This document shows, piece after piece, positions 17,493 to 27,800 of a DNA stretch of 64,000 nucleotides. The DNA is from a virus, in the IMG/VR virus record IMGVR_UViG_3300013126_004149, positions 1-64,000 of that record; one strand, 5' to 3'. Numbering within the stretch: position 1 is the stretch's first letter; each line of letters starts with the position of its first letter. A model generated the notes under the pieces. The model was not told the DNA's origin. It was given only the letters and a program-made list of their open reading frames with translations, and did no database searches. A program made the position numbers and the translations under genes.

Positions 17493-19622
17493 TTATTTTT
17501 CAATTGCTTTTATGTGAAGTAGATCTATGTTCCCATTATTCTCTTTCAAGTATGTTGTATATTCTGTTGATGTTTTAATATTATTATTTACAACAAACTC
17601 GTTTATATTAGATGCTGCTATATTTGCTACTGATTTTGTTTTTGAAATAGAATTAGAGACAACAAATTTTTCTTGTGTAAATGATTTTATATCTTTATTA
17701 GCTATTTCTTTTTCGTAATCATTTTTTCTTAAAAATTTAATAACCTCTCCTTTATCCATTATTTTTATTAATGATTCATTTTTAACATCGCTAGTTGATG
17801 TATCTTTCCATTTAATTTTAACAACTGATATATAATTCTTTTTATCAGCTGATAAGTAAACTTTATCTTCTAAATCAGTATTTGAATAGAGAAGTTCTAT
17901 TTGTTTTCCTATAGATTTTGATAAATTTTTCGCAGCATCTTTTATGGATGCCTTTTTCAAATCTTCAAACATATTTAAAGTTGTTGAATCAATAGTATCA
18001 TTATTTGGATCCTTTTCTTTAGAAGATCTACCAAAAGTTATATACGTATTTCCAACTTTTGTAACCGTTGGAATTTGATTATTTAAATCACTCAGATCCT
18101 TCAAATCTGGTATTTTTGATATATCTGTATTTAAAACATTTATATCACTCTTATCATTTGATTTAGATTTATTAATTTCTGCTATTTCTATTGGACTTAA
18201 AATTGGTTGATTGAGTGCCAAACTATTATTACTTGATAAACTACCAAAAGAATTCAGAGATGAGTTATTAGCACTTAGACCTTTTACTTCTTTTAAGTCA
18301 TCCTTTTTAGTTAATAATGATTCATTACTTGGTGGTGGATCTATCTTTATTTTTGGTATACCTTTATAAAAATCCTTTAAAGTTATTTTAGTATTTAATT
18401 TTGTTTTCCAATATTCATTCTCCTCTTTTGGTAAATTTTGTTCATTTAACCAATTTTCTGTTAACGTAAATTCAGTACCAGGCATAGTTGAGTATTTATA
18501 TTTTTTGATGTGCCATTTTAAATAATCATCCTTATAAAATATATAGATGTTGTCAGAGAAGTCATTTGTATATTCTTTACCCTTTGATAAACATTGGTTT
18601 CTTATAGCTACTATATTCATCTCATAAGGTTTCTCGTAAAGTTTATAATTTTTATTCTTCAGCAATTGTTTCAAAACATCCACATCTGGATTAATTTCTT
18701 CAACCGCTTTTGGAATAAGATCTACTGGAGCTACCGGTTTAGCAGCATCTTCTTTTGGTTTGTCAAAAGTTTTATTACTTGGTCCATCAACTGGTTCAAA
18801 TTTCGCTTCTTCCTTCTTTGTTATATTATTTTTCTCAACAGTGGACTCCCATCCATCACCAATGGTTGGGTCGTAAAATCTAGTAGGTGATCCTATATAG
18901 CTAGTATCATCTTTTTTGGTTAGTATTTTAACATATTCATTATCTACAATATATACATTTTTCGATAATAATTTAGATGTTTTTGTACTAAAGTATTTTT
19001 GAATATGTGATATTAATGCTGGAGTTGCTTGAGTTGGTACTCCAAGATTACCAAGGAAACCTCCACCACTACCACCTAGTAGTATATTTAAAAATTCGTC
19101 AAACCAATTAGTAAAGTTATCTCCTAGTATTGCTCTCTGTGTTGAGTTTTGTGATCCGATATTAATCTTACCTAAATTATCTTTTAGATTAATATCTATA
19201 CTTTGTTCCTTTATATTAATATTATTAAATTTATGATCTATTTTAAGTCCTTCTCCATCGTTTACATACATTTGAGTTTTATGATCAAAAAATAAAGACT
19301 TCATGCTCAAATAATCAGCATCATTTAAAGATGCTAATTTTTTTTCTAAATTTATATTATAGTGATCCGATGATATGTATTCTGGGTTGTTTTTGTTACC
19401 ATTCTCAAATACAACGGTAACTACTTTTCCAGTATCTGGTATGTTAAATTGATTACCATTTAAATCTTTCCATGGTGATGCCCATGGGAGATCTTCATCT
19501 TTCATCCCATCAAAAATATCCATTACTCGAATTTTAACTCTTCCAGACTTTTTAGGATCATTATTATCAACAACCGGTCCTATATACGTTTTTTTCGGAT
19601 CAACATTGAGTGAGTTAGACAT
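17493..19622 (-). CDS. baseplate hub/spike protein, gp5/VgrG-like
   Basis: 709 aa. The N-terminal domain has GPVVDNNDPKKSGRVKIRV, LPWASPW, PDTGKVVTVVFENGN and PEYI (about residues 15-85), the OB-fold of T4 gp5 and VgrG proteins that caps the tail tube. It is followed by NFTNWFDEFLN and a Gly-rich stretch with TPALISHIQKYFSTKT (about 165-215), also typical of these spike proteins. The rest is Lys/Asp/Ser-rich with no visible lysozyme motif, so the wall-degrading activity seems to reside in neighbouring proteins. AT motif TTTAATATATAATAT upstream at 19643-19657. Confidence 0.75.
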   Translation of the reverse strand: MSNSLNVDPKKTYIGPVVDNNDPKKSGRVKIRVMDIFDGMKDEDLPWASPWKDLNGNQFNIPDTGKVVTVVFENGNKNNPEYISSDHYNINLEKKLASLNDADYLSMKSLFFDHKTQMYVNDGEGLKIDHKFNNINIKEQSIDINLKDNLGKINIGSQNSTQRAILGDNFTNWFDEFLNILLGGSGGGFLGNLGVPTQATPALISHIQKYFSTKTSKLLSKNVYIVDNEYVKILTKKDDTSYIGSPTRFYDPTIGDGWESTVEKNNITKKEEAKFEPVDGPSNKTFDKPKEDAAKPVAPVDLIPKAVEEINPDVDVLKQLLKNKNYKLYEKPYEMNIVAIRNQCLSKGKEYTNDFSDNIYIFYKDDYLKWHIKKYKYSTMPGTEFTLTENWLNEQNLPKEENEYWKTKLNTKITLKDFYKGIPKIKIDPPPSNESLLTKKDDLKEVKGLSANNSSLNSFGSLSSNNSLALNQPILSPIEIAEINKSKSNDKSDINVLNTDISKIPDLKDLSDLNNQIPTVTKVGNTYITFGRSSKEKDPNNDTIDSTTLNMFEDLKKASIKDAAKNLSKSIGKQIELLYSNTDLEDKVYLSADKKNYISVVKIKWKDTSTSDVKNESLIKIMDKGEVIKFLRKNDYEKEIANKDIKSFTQEKFVVSNSISKTKSVANIAASNINEFVVNNNIKTSTEYTTYLKENNGNIDLLHIKAIEK

Positions 19623-19642
19623 AAAAATATAATATAATTTAT

Positions 19643-19657
19643 ATTATATATTAAATA
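19643..19657 (-). promoter_or_regulatory. promoter-like AT motif before the gp5-like gene
   Basis: On the - strand TTTAATATATAATAT lies about 21-35 nt before the ATG at 19622, the longer-spacing class. Confidence 0.5.
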
Positions 19658-19683
19658 TTATTCGCCTATCGATATTTTAAAAT

Positions 19684-21333
19684 TTAAGATTTTGGCTTAG
19701 TTTCATAAATATTTTTAAATACAACGGTGTTGCTATTTGATAAAGTTTGATAATTACTAACTGGATCCTTTACTGTCACAGTTGATACTCCACTTTCAAC
19801 TTTAACTAATTGGTATTTATTTATAAACTTAATATAATCTTTATTTTTAGAATCATAGATATTAACATTTGGTAAATTTACTTTCTCTAAATTAGAATTA
19901 ACGGGAGTCCGAGTCATCTTTGTTAAACCGTTAAAATTATCAAATTTATCAATTATAATTAAATCATTATTGCGTAATTTTAAAGAGTCATTTGTTGAAT
20001 TAAAATAGAACTTAGGAACTTGTTTCCCATTTTTTTTCCAAATTGTCCCTGAATCATATCCAACATATTGACCATAATTACCACCATCTGATATCCACTT
20101 TTCGAACCTAACTGTAGAATATTTCCAATTCATTTCAACGTCTAATCCAGGTCCACCATCTCCATAAACTTTCGTATTTGATAAATCGATTATTTCATCA
20201 TGTGGTCTTTTATTGAAAAAGAATTGACACTCTTTTAAAGAATAGATATGTCTAGAGACATTATCTTTGACTATTTGTATATCACCACCAAACAATAAAT
20301 TATCTTTTATGGTTCTTTTAAAATTTCTAATTTCAGATATAATTATATCACAATTAAATCTTAATAAGTTTTCCGGTATTAAACTCTTACCATTTGGGAC
20401 GGACCAATAAAGTAGTTTATAAAGATGTGATAGTGCGCTTAAAGTACCAGAAACATCTTCATAAAATGATAGTGTTAATTTGTTTTTTGGCCATTCAGAA
20501 AAAGGCTTATGAGCTTCTGTTGAATTTCTTTCCGTTAATTGATCAAGTCCTGCTATTTTTTGTATATAGTGTGATAGATATGTTTTTTTACCATAAGTAA
20601 ATCTATTCTCAGAATTAAAAAATGATTCACTCCAAGCATATTCATCATAATCGGATGATTGTAATGCTTGGTTCGGAGCACTTGCAAAATCAATATTTAA
20701 CTTTGTTTTGAATAATTTTTTAAATTGTTGTTTAAAGTCAAATATAACTTGAGCTCTTGATCTTATTTCACTTATTGCGCTAAATTGTCCGATAAAATCT
20801 TCAACAGCACCATTTAATAATGGTGAGCTAATTGGATCCATTATAATTTCAAATCCATATATAACTGGATCTTCATTTTCAAAAGATGTTACAACATTAT
20901 TTTGAGGTTTTTGTTTCCCATCACTACCAATGTATGTATATTTAGCATTATCATCTTCTATAATTTGTCTAGTGTATCCATTTATATTCAAACGATGTCT
21001 AAAATAATCCTGGGATCTATCATTATAAATGATAAATGAGTCTCTTGTTGACGTATAATCATCATTCAAGTTCAAAGTCCATTTTAATTTAGTATTCATA
21101 CTTATTAACTTTGAAAAATCTGGGCTATTTATGTGATTACCTATTAAATTACCAACCCACCCCTTTTGTGGATCTAGAGGATCTCCGGATAATGCAAAAT
21201 TGTTTTTATCATTTAACGATTTTACATGAGCTTTAACATCTATTCTTCTTCCATTTGCAGTATCTATATTTGATTCTTGCCAAGCATCTAAAAAATTAAT
21301 ATCTCCTTGTAGATTAGATTTAAAAGTTCCCAT
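19684..21333 (-). CDS. baseplate structural protein, unassigned
   Basis: 549 aa. Not assigned to a T4 gene. It begins MGTFKSNLQGDINFLDAWQ and has a central region with many aromatic residues (FRHRLNINGYTRQ; SQDYF; LTLSFYEDVSGTLSALSHLYKLLYWSVPNGKSL), the latter resembling tube- or hub-like beta domains. No transmembrane segment, no catalytic motif. Its place between hub-like genes, in the same orientation with about 60-nt spacings, makes a structural role in the baseplate likely. Confidence 0.5.
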   Translation of the reverse strand: MGTFKSNLQGDINFLDAWQESNIDTANGRRIDVKAHVKSLNDKNNFALSGDPLDPQKGWVGNLIGNHINSPDFSKLISMNTKLKWTLNLNDDYTSTRDSFIIYNDRSQDYFRHRLNINGYTRQIIEDDNAKYTYIGSDGKQKPQNNVVTSFENEDPVIYGFEIIMDPISSPLLNGAVEDFIGQFSAISEIRSRAQVIFDFKQQFKKLFKTKLNIDFASAPNQALQSSDYDEYAWSESFFNSENRFTYGKKTYLSHYIQKIAGLDQLTERNSTEAHKPFSEWPKNKLTLSFYEDVSGTLSALSHLYKLLYWSVPNGKSLIPENLLRFNCDIIISEIRNFKRTIKDNLLFGGDIQIVKDNVSRHIYSLKECQFFFNKRPHDEIIDLSNTKVYGDGGPGLDVEMNWKYSTVRFEKWISDGGNYGQYVGYDSGTIWKKNGKQVPKFYFNSTNDSLKLRNNDLIIIDKFDNFNGLTKMTRTPVNSNLEKVNLPNVNIYDSKNKDYIKFINKYQLVKVESGVSTVTVKDPVSNYQTLSNSNTVVFKNIYETKPKS

Positions 21334-21377
21334 ACTTATTTATCGATTTATATTATATATAATTTATTTACAACTAT

Positions 21378-24300
21378 CTATAAATTTTTAGCATAATCTG
21401 GTATATATGATGGTTTACTTCCACTTAGTTCTATTCTAGCTTTAATTAAATTTATAACCACTGTACCAACTTCAGTATGAACTTTACTTGGGTTTACACC
21501 ATCCCCACCATAATAACCAGTGTTACCACCACCATTATCAAGGTTTGCAAAATTACCACTTTTTATAAACTTAGTTCTATTGGCTGTTGGTAATGATGCC
21601 CATACACCAGCTAATAGGGTTATCGCTTTTGCTAAATCTTCTTTAGATCCGGAATTTTTACCTTTTAAATAATTACCAGCGTGATTAAAAATTAAATATT
21701 CTCCAAATTCTTGTTGCATTTTAGCATCATATTTTCTATCCCACGAAATTTTATATTTATTTATATTTCCCTTTAAAGTGTCTGGAATTATTTGAAAAAC
21801 TCCAGTCGCCCATATAAGACCGCCAACTTTTGGATGTACTTCTTTAGTCATATATTTATAAAGTTCGCTTAGTGTCATATTATCAATCCTTACTGCATCC
21901 ATCATATCCTTTTTTGAGGCGTGGTATTTTGGTAAATAGTTAAATATACCGACTTTTCCGCCACTTTCACCTTTATAAATCATATTAATTACTCTTTGAG
22001 ATCCTGCCCCTCCATATAGTTGGAATTTACCAACTGGTGTTATTGTCCCATCATTAACTTCGACAACTGGTGGTGATCCTGGCTCATTGGTGACAGTTGT
22101 TGATGAAGGAACTGTAGCATTTAATTTTCTACTCTTCTCGATATATTGTTGATTTTCGAATGCTATCTCAAATGTTAAATCTGCCATTAAATCCTGTTGG
22201 TTTTTAAAGTGTTCGTCAGAATAATCAACTTCAGACTCTCCACCATATTCTTCTTCTGTATATTCGTCATCCAATCCATCAGGCATTTTACGTTCTATAG
22301 TATTAACATCACCAATTATTTTTAATTCACCAAAATCTTTGTGGTAAAAAATATTTTCTTTTTCAACATTGAATATCCATTCGCCATCTAGTTCTGAGTA
22401 TTTTGTTGTTAATATCGGATTTGATGAAGAATCTGGTTCTAATTTTTCAGCAAATTTATCTCTTAAAGCCAATTTTATATCCAAATCATAATCAACTTTT
22501 ATTTTATTTTGAAAATAGACCAAAGCTTCGTTACCTAATTTTATTCTATCTTCTGGTGTATCTGGTGATTGTGATGTCGTGTACATATACTCTGATGTTG
22601 TTACCACAACCTTTGTATTTGGATTCGTATAATTTGATGGCAAACCACTTATCTCACACATACCAGTTATTGCTGAGTTTGTTGACATGAAACCAATTTC
22701 ACCGGTTATCTTACTAGTGTTATCGTTTTTTGGACTTTCTACAAATATTGTAAAGTCTCCATCACCTTTTAATATAATCTCAACTGGTTTCTCTATCTTA
22801 GTTAAGAAGGTAATTATTTTTTGATTTAAACATTCTTTTTCTAAATCAATGAGTGCATTTGTAGAAAGTTTATCAATATCGGTAATAGGAGCCTCATCCT
22901 TTTTAGTTATAACATCAGTATTGACATCATTATTAATAACTTCTTTCTTAGTAATAGTTGCAAAATTTGGATATGTTGAATCTAATTTTTGTTTTAGACC
23001 ATTTATCACATCATCTGTTATTTTATCAACTGTTGAATCTTGAAATGGTGTGTTAAATTGTATAATAGCTCCTCCTTTTAGATTTTCTATTTTACCATAG
23101 CCAGATTTAAGATTGTCATTTTTAATGATAATAATTTTTGCAACAGGATCACCACCTTCTGATGAGTATGAAGTTCCTGGATTTAGATTTAGATCTATTA
23201 AACTTGGTTCTTCTTTTGGAGTTTCTACCTTCTTTTCCTCACTTTTATTGGATGTTAATTCTATTTTTTTATCAGATATACTTAATGTTGCTACATAATA
23301 AGGTTTTATTCCATCAGAGTATATTTTTATATTACCATTCACTAATGTTCTATCATATCCGAAAACAGGAACCCAAGTTTCATCACCAACAATTCCATCA
23401 ATTCTTATCTTTTTTGTCTTTTGAAAAGATTTTTGCAAATCTAGTATATTATCATGTGTTTTTTTTAAATATTCGGCTCCACTTAAACTGACTTTTTTAT
23501 TAATAGCTTCAACTATTCTACCTTTTGTTCCAACTTTAAATATACCGATTGGTTGTTCTTTACTAGGTGAAGATCCTTCTCCTGATATTTTAACATCGTA
23601 TTCGGCAATTAATTCTTCTTTTATTTCTGTCTTTTTTAATTCTGAGTTTGGTGTTTCTTTTTTACTAGATAATTCAATCTCATCTCTAACGACTTTTAAC
23701 TTTATATCTTTGTTATATTTAGACTTAAATTCGAATTCTAAAAGATTTATAACATTTGTTAATAGTTTTTCAAACTCTTCTATATCATCAGTTGGTTTAA
23801 ATGTATCTGGATTGGTACCTGTTTTTTCGAACTTAACAAGTAAATCCTTTGTTTGATAATTTTTATCAATCTTTTCATTTTCTTTATATCCATAAATATA
23901 TGAAGTCGAATTCAAATCGTATTTTAAACCTAGTGTTTTAATATCTTTAGTTATTTTTACGACTCCTTTTATGTCTTTTTCACCATCTTTAGGATTTATA
24001 ACTGTTAATTTATATTGTATATCTTTTATATCTGTTTTGGATTTATCTGTAAAAACATTATTTTCAATGTTAACAATTATATCTGGTTGTGTTATATTAA
24101 TATTTAACTTGTTTTTTAAATAGTCAAATATTTTATATTCAATAGTTGGCTTAAATAAATTAGCCACGAACATAAGAAATCCGTTATGTCCTCCTTCACC
24201 TTTATAAAATTCTTCTCTTGTTGGTTCGCTCTCAATTTCTATTGTTTTAGAATCGGAGAAACCTGATATTTTACAAAATAATTTAGTTTCTTCTCCTTTT

Positions 24301-24872
24301 ACATTTGGTTTTATAGTTCCATTTATTTTGATATTTTCTCCCATCGCTTTTGAGAAATTAGAATTTTCCCAGTCATCTTTCTTTAGTTTTAAACTTACTT
24401 TAAATTCTTCTATTTCGGTGGACTTTGAGTTTGGTAACAACTCTAATTTTGAATAGTTTGAATTAAATTGATTTATTTCTCTATTTCTTTCAATTAAGGT
24501 GTTAATCAAAGTTGAATTTTTAAAAATAGTTATATAGTCAAGATCTAAATCTGTTCCATTTGTAAAAATGACATCCAAATCTCCAAATATATCTAAAAAT
24601 CTTCTCTTAAATTTATTTTTATATTTGTTAAATATGGACTCAGTTTTTAGATCTTCTATCTTAACCGAACCATTTAAAACCTTTAATACACAGAAAAAGT
24701 ATGTGTCTATGAACTGTTTTGCTCCCAATGTCAATGCTGATATTATATGTGATTCAATATTATCCTTTACTAATGATTTTTTTATTTTATCATCAGTCAC
24801 CATTGATATATTCAATCTTAATTGTAAAAGATTTTGTTTAAATTCATCACTAAACTGTTCTATATATGCCAT
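21378..24872 (-). CDS. tail-associated lysozyme/transglycosylase, 1164 aa
   Basis: The C-terminal ~190 residues start with QRVINMIYKGESGGK and continue with NMTLSELYKYM, GLIWATGVFQIIPDTL and FNHAGNYL. A Glu in a G-E-S-G-G context, followed by an A-x-G-x-F/Y-Q-I/F-x-P-x-T-L block, is the pattern of lysozyme-like transglycosylases that cut peptidoglycan glycan strands. Near residues 470-500 LQKSFQKTKKIRIDGIVGDETW resembles a peptidoglycan-binding repeat, and it occurs after a related SLSGAEYLKK stretch. The N-terminal 450 residues are Lys/Asp/Thr-rich repeats of unknown fold. Probably sits on the baseplate and helps the tail tube cross the wall. Confidence 0.65.
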   Translation of the reverse strand: MAYIEQFSDEFKQNLLQLRLNISMVTDDKIKKSLVKDNIESHIISALTLGAKQFIDTYFFCVLKVLNGSVKIEDLKTESIFNKYKNKFKRRFLDIFGDLDVIFTNGTDLDLDYITIFKNSTLINTLIERNREINQFNSNYSKLELLPNSKSTEIEEFKVSLKLKKDDWENSNFSKAMGENIKINGTIKPNVKGEETKLFCKISGFSDSKTIEIESEPTREEFYKGEGGHNGFLMFVANLFKPTIEYKIFDYLKNKLNINITQPDIIVNIENNVFTDKSKTDIKDIQYKLTVINPKDGEKDIKGVVKITKDIKTLGLKYDLNSTSYIYGYKENEKIDKNYQTKDLLVKFEKTGTNPDTFKPTDDIEEFEKLLTNVINLLEFEFKSKYNKDIKLKVVRDEIELSSKKETPNSELKKTEIKEELIAEYDVKISGEGSSPSKEQPIGIFKVGTKGRIVEAINKKVSLSGAEYLKKTHDNILDLQKSFQKTKKIRIDGIVGDETWVPVFGYDRTLVNGNIKIYSDGIKPYYVATLSISDKKIELTSNKSEEKKVETPKEEPSLIDLNLNPGTSYSSEGGDPVAKIIIIKNDNLKSGYGKIENLKGGAIIQFNTPFQDSTVDKITDDVINGLKQKLDSTYPNFATITKKEVINNDVNTDVITKKDEAPITDIDKLSTNALIDLEKECLNQKIITFLTKIEKPVEIILKGDGDFTIFVESPKNDNTSKITGEIGFMSTNSAITGMCEISGLPSNYTNPNTKVVVTTSEYMYTTSQSPDTPEDRIKLGNEALVYFQNKIKVDYDLDIKLALRDKFAEKLEPDSSSNPILTTKYSELDGEWIFNVEKENIFYHKDFGELKIIGDVNTIERKMPDGLDDEYTEEEYGGESEVDYSDEHFKNQQDLMADLTFEIAFENQQYIEKSRKLNATVPSSTTVTNEPGSPPVVEVNDGTITPVGKFQLYGGAGSQRVINMIYKGESGGKVGIFNYLPKYHASKKDMMDAVRIDNMTLSELYKYMTKEVHPKVGGLIWATGVFQIIPDTLKGNINKYKISWDRKYDAKMQQEFGEYLIFNHAGNYLKGKNSGSKEDLAKAITLLAGVWASLPTANRTKFIKSGNFANLDNGGGNTGYYGGDGVNPSKVHTEVGTVVINLIKARIELSGSKPSYIPDYAKNL

Positions 24873-24886
24873 TTTTTATAATTATT

Positions 24887-27800
24887 TTAACCTAATTTAG
24901 ATTTAACTGAGTTCCAATATCCTTTATAATCTTTTGGGTGTAGGTAATCTGAACTTGGTTCAAATCCTCCTAAAAATTTAAATCCATAATCTTTTGAGGT
25001 CTTTTCTAACCAATCATTACCACCACTTAAATTTGGATTTTTTTGAGGATTATTAGTTATTCCAATTACATAAACTTTACAACTATTTGATTTTAAAATT
25101 TCAAATTGTTGTTTTATATAATTTTTTGAAGAGTCGGTTCCTCCACCGTTTGAATACCCAGATGATAGAATTACGATTTTATTATTTAAACTAAAAGAAC
25201 TATCCTTTAAATATTCTAAAATTTCTTTTGGATTTGCTCCCACTTTTGATATTCCTTTATCATCTTTTGTATAATCTCCATTTCCACCAGCCTTTCTATT
25301 TAAACCAAGAGCATTTTTAGCTATCCCTGCAGCAATACTATCTCCGAATATATAATTCCAACTACCATCTGGTTGTTTTGTTACTTTATCCTTATTATTT
25401 GTATCAATTTTGCTTCCAGCATTATAATATTTAGTGAATATTTCATCATATACCTTATCACTAACTATTTTATGACCTGCTTGTGTTGGATGTATACCAT
25501 CTTTAGTAGCTCCATTTAAATCATATATTGGTATAAACTTTTTAACATTTTTAATATTTGGTAATAGATTTTGTAATTCTATTTTTCTTTTTATAAATGG
25601 TATCCAATCTTCGCTTTTTTCTTGATATTTAGTCGGTTGCATTAATTTATAATTACCAAATGCTCCAGTTCCTTTAAAATTTGGATCTTCAAATTTATAA
25701 CCTAAGTTAACAAATACATCAGCTCCTTGTGCAACACACATATCAACCATTTTCTGAATATTGGAAAGTGTATCAGTGTTTTTACCCTTTTTACTAGCGG
25801 ATGGTGTTAAGCTTATCTCATAAGATGAATTACTTGCATCATTACCACCACCATAAAACATAACTATATCATATTTCGTCTTTAATTGACCTGGTAAGTT
25901 TTCTATCATCCATGCAGTTGTTTGACCACCCTTAGCTAAAACATCCAATTCAACTCCAATTTCTTTTAATTTTGTTTTTAACATATTAGGATATGTATAT
26001 GTTATTGCTCCTGAATCTCCTTTGATAGCACTTTGTGAATCTCCGATAATTAACATCTTCTTACCTTTTAAATCAACTCCGGTATTTTTATTACCATCTG
26101 TTGTTTGTGTGATTGGTTCAGCCGGTTGAAATGTTGATAAGTCTTTTTTCATAGCATTTAGTTCGGCATCTCCTTCGTTAACATCAATAGTACCCTTTGG
26201 AATTTCTGGTAATTTTTCCTTTACATATTTTCTATATTCATCTGTATTTGGAATTATTTCTTTTATTTTTGTAGTAACATCAATCCCGTTTGGATTTATT
26301 CCAGTTATTTCTAGTATGAATACTCTATAAGTACTCATATAATCAGACTGTGTTATACCTAGTGATTTTATTTCTTGGTAATTTGTATTATTTCTAACTA
26401 CAAACTTATCACCTATACTATAAATACTATTTGGATTATCTCCTTTAATTGTATCATCTAATTTAGCGCCGGGTGGTAATGGATTAGGTGAGTTGTCCGT
26501 TTTTTTATCTTGTTTTGGTTTAGTGTCTGGTGAGGCCATTTCCTCTAAATTTTTACCTAACTCTTTTCTAGAAAGTGATAATAATTGTACCAACTTTTTA
26601 TTACTCCACACAAAACTTATTTCTGTGACAATATATTCACCGCTTTTTCTCCAATTCATTTGATCTTGGTTAGACATAGATGGTACAGGATTAACAAATT
26701 TAACATCTATCTTTTGATATAAATAGATTGAATAATTTGGATTTGATAACTCTACATCAAGACGAATTTTTTCCAAATCTCTTAAATTTCTTCTGTTTTG
26801 TGTCTTTGTATAGTTATAATTTTTATGAACATTATCAGTATCTATTTTACCACTATAACTATTGATTACACTATCTTCAAATGACTTTTTATCGTTTTCA
26901 TCGCCTTTTAATATTAAAGACTTAGATCCATCTGATGTTGTACCATCGACATCAAATATTAAAAACATTTTCTTAACTTTATCATAGAATTTTGTTTTAG
27001 TTCTTATCCCATCAGTTAAGTTTATTTTTGATGAATTATTTATAAAATTCTTTTCTTTAAAATATCTATTAGAGTTTTTTAATTTAACACCATCATCGTT
27101 TGTTAAAAATAGGCTTACTTTTTCTGTCGCGCTATCTGATTGTATTGGAGTATCTACGCAAACATCATTTTTAATATCTCTATTCATTTCCTTTTCAACA
27201 TCTACGAAGTTTAAACAATAGTAATAATCAATGAATCCTCTCATAAAAGACTTCTCACTAACATATGAATGTTTTATTATATCGTTTATAAACTTATGGT
27301 ATTTATCACCTACATTTCGCCATGACATCAAATCATCACTGGTTGTTATATTAGAGTTAAAACCTATTTCAATCTTTTTACAAATTTGACGTAAAGCATC
27401 AACTGATGTCCCAAGATATGATTGATAATCAATTTTATATAAATCTGGAACGTCAAGTGTTGCTAAAATTTGATATTTAGATTTTGATAGATTTTTAAAA
27501 TCTGTTATCCTAAATTGCATATTTATTGATTTTATTGAATTATCACCAGGACTTAAATAAAATCTAATCTTTTTATCATCTGTTGGTGGATTATCTTTAA
27601 ATATACTATTTGCGTCATTAAATATCATTTCAATTGATGGTAATATTCCATCATGATATAATTTCAAATAAGATATATCTTTTTCTTTAATAACTGATTG
27701 AGAGTCTACTCCATTCAATCTAAAGTTATAAATTACAAATGGTACTACTCCTATACCGGATGCGACAGCTAAGTTATCATTATCATTTGTGCTTAGTTTT

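Noticed and set aside
17493-19622. Lysozyme domain in the gp5-like spike
   Set aside because: No E...D/T catalytic pattern of T4 lysozyme was seen in its 709 residues.
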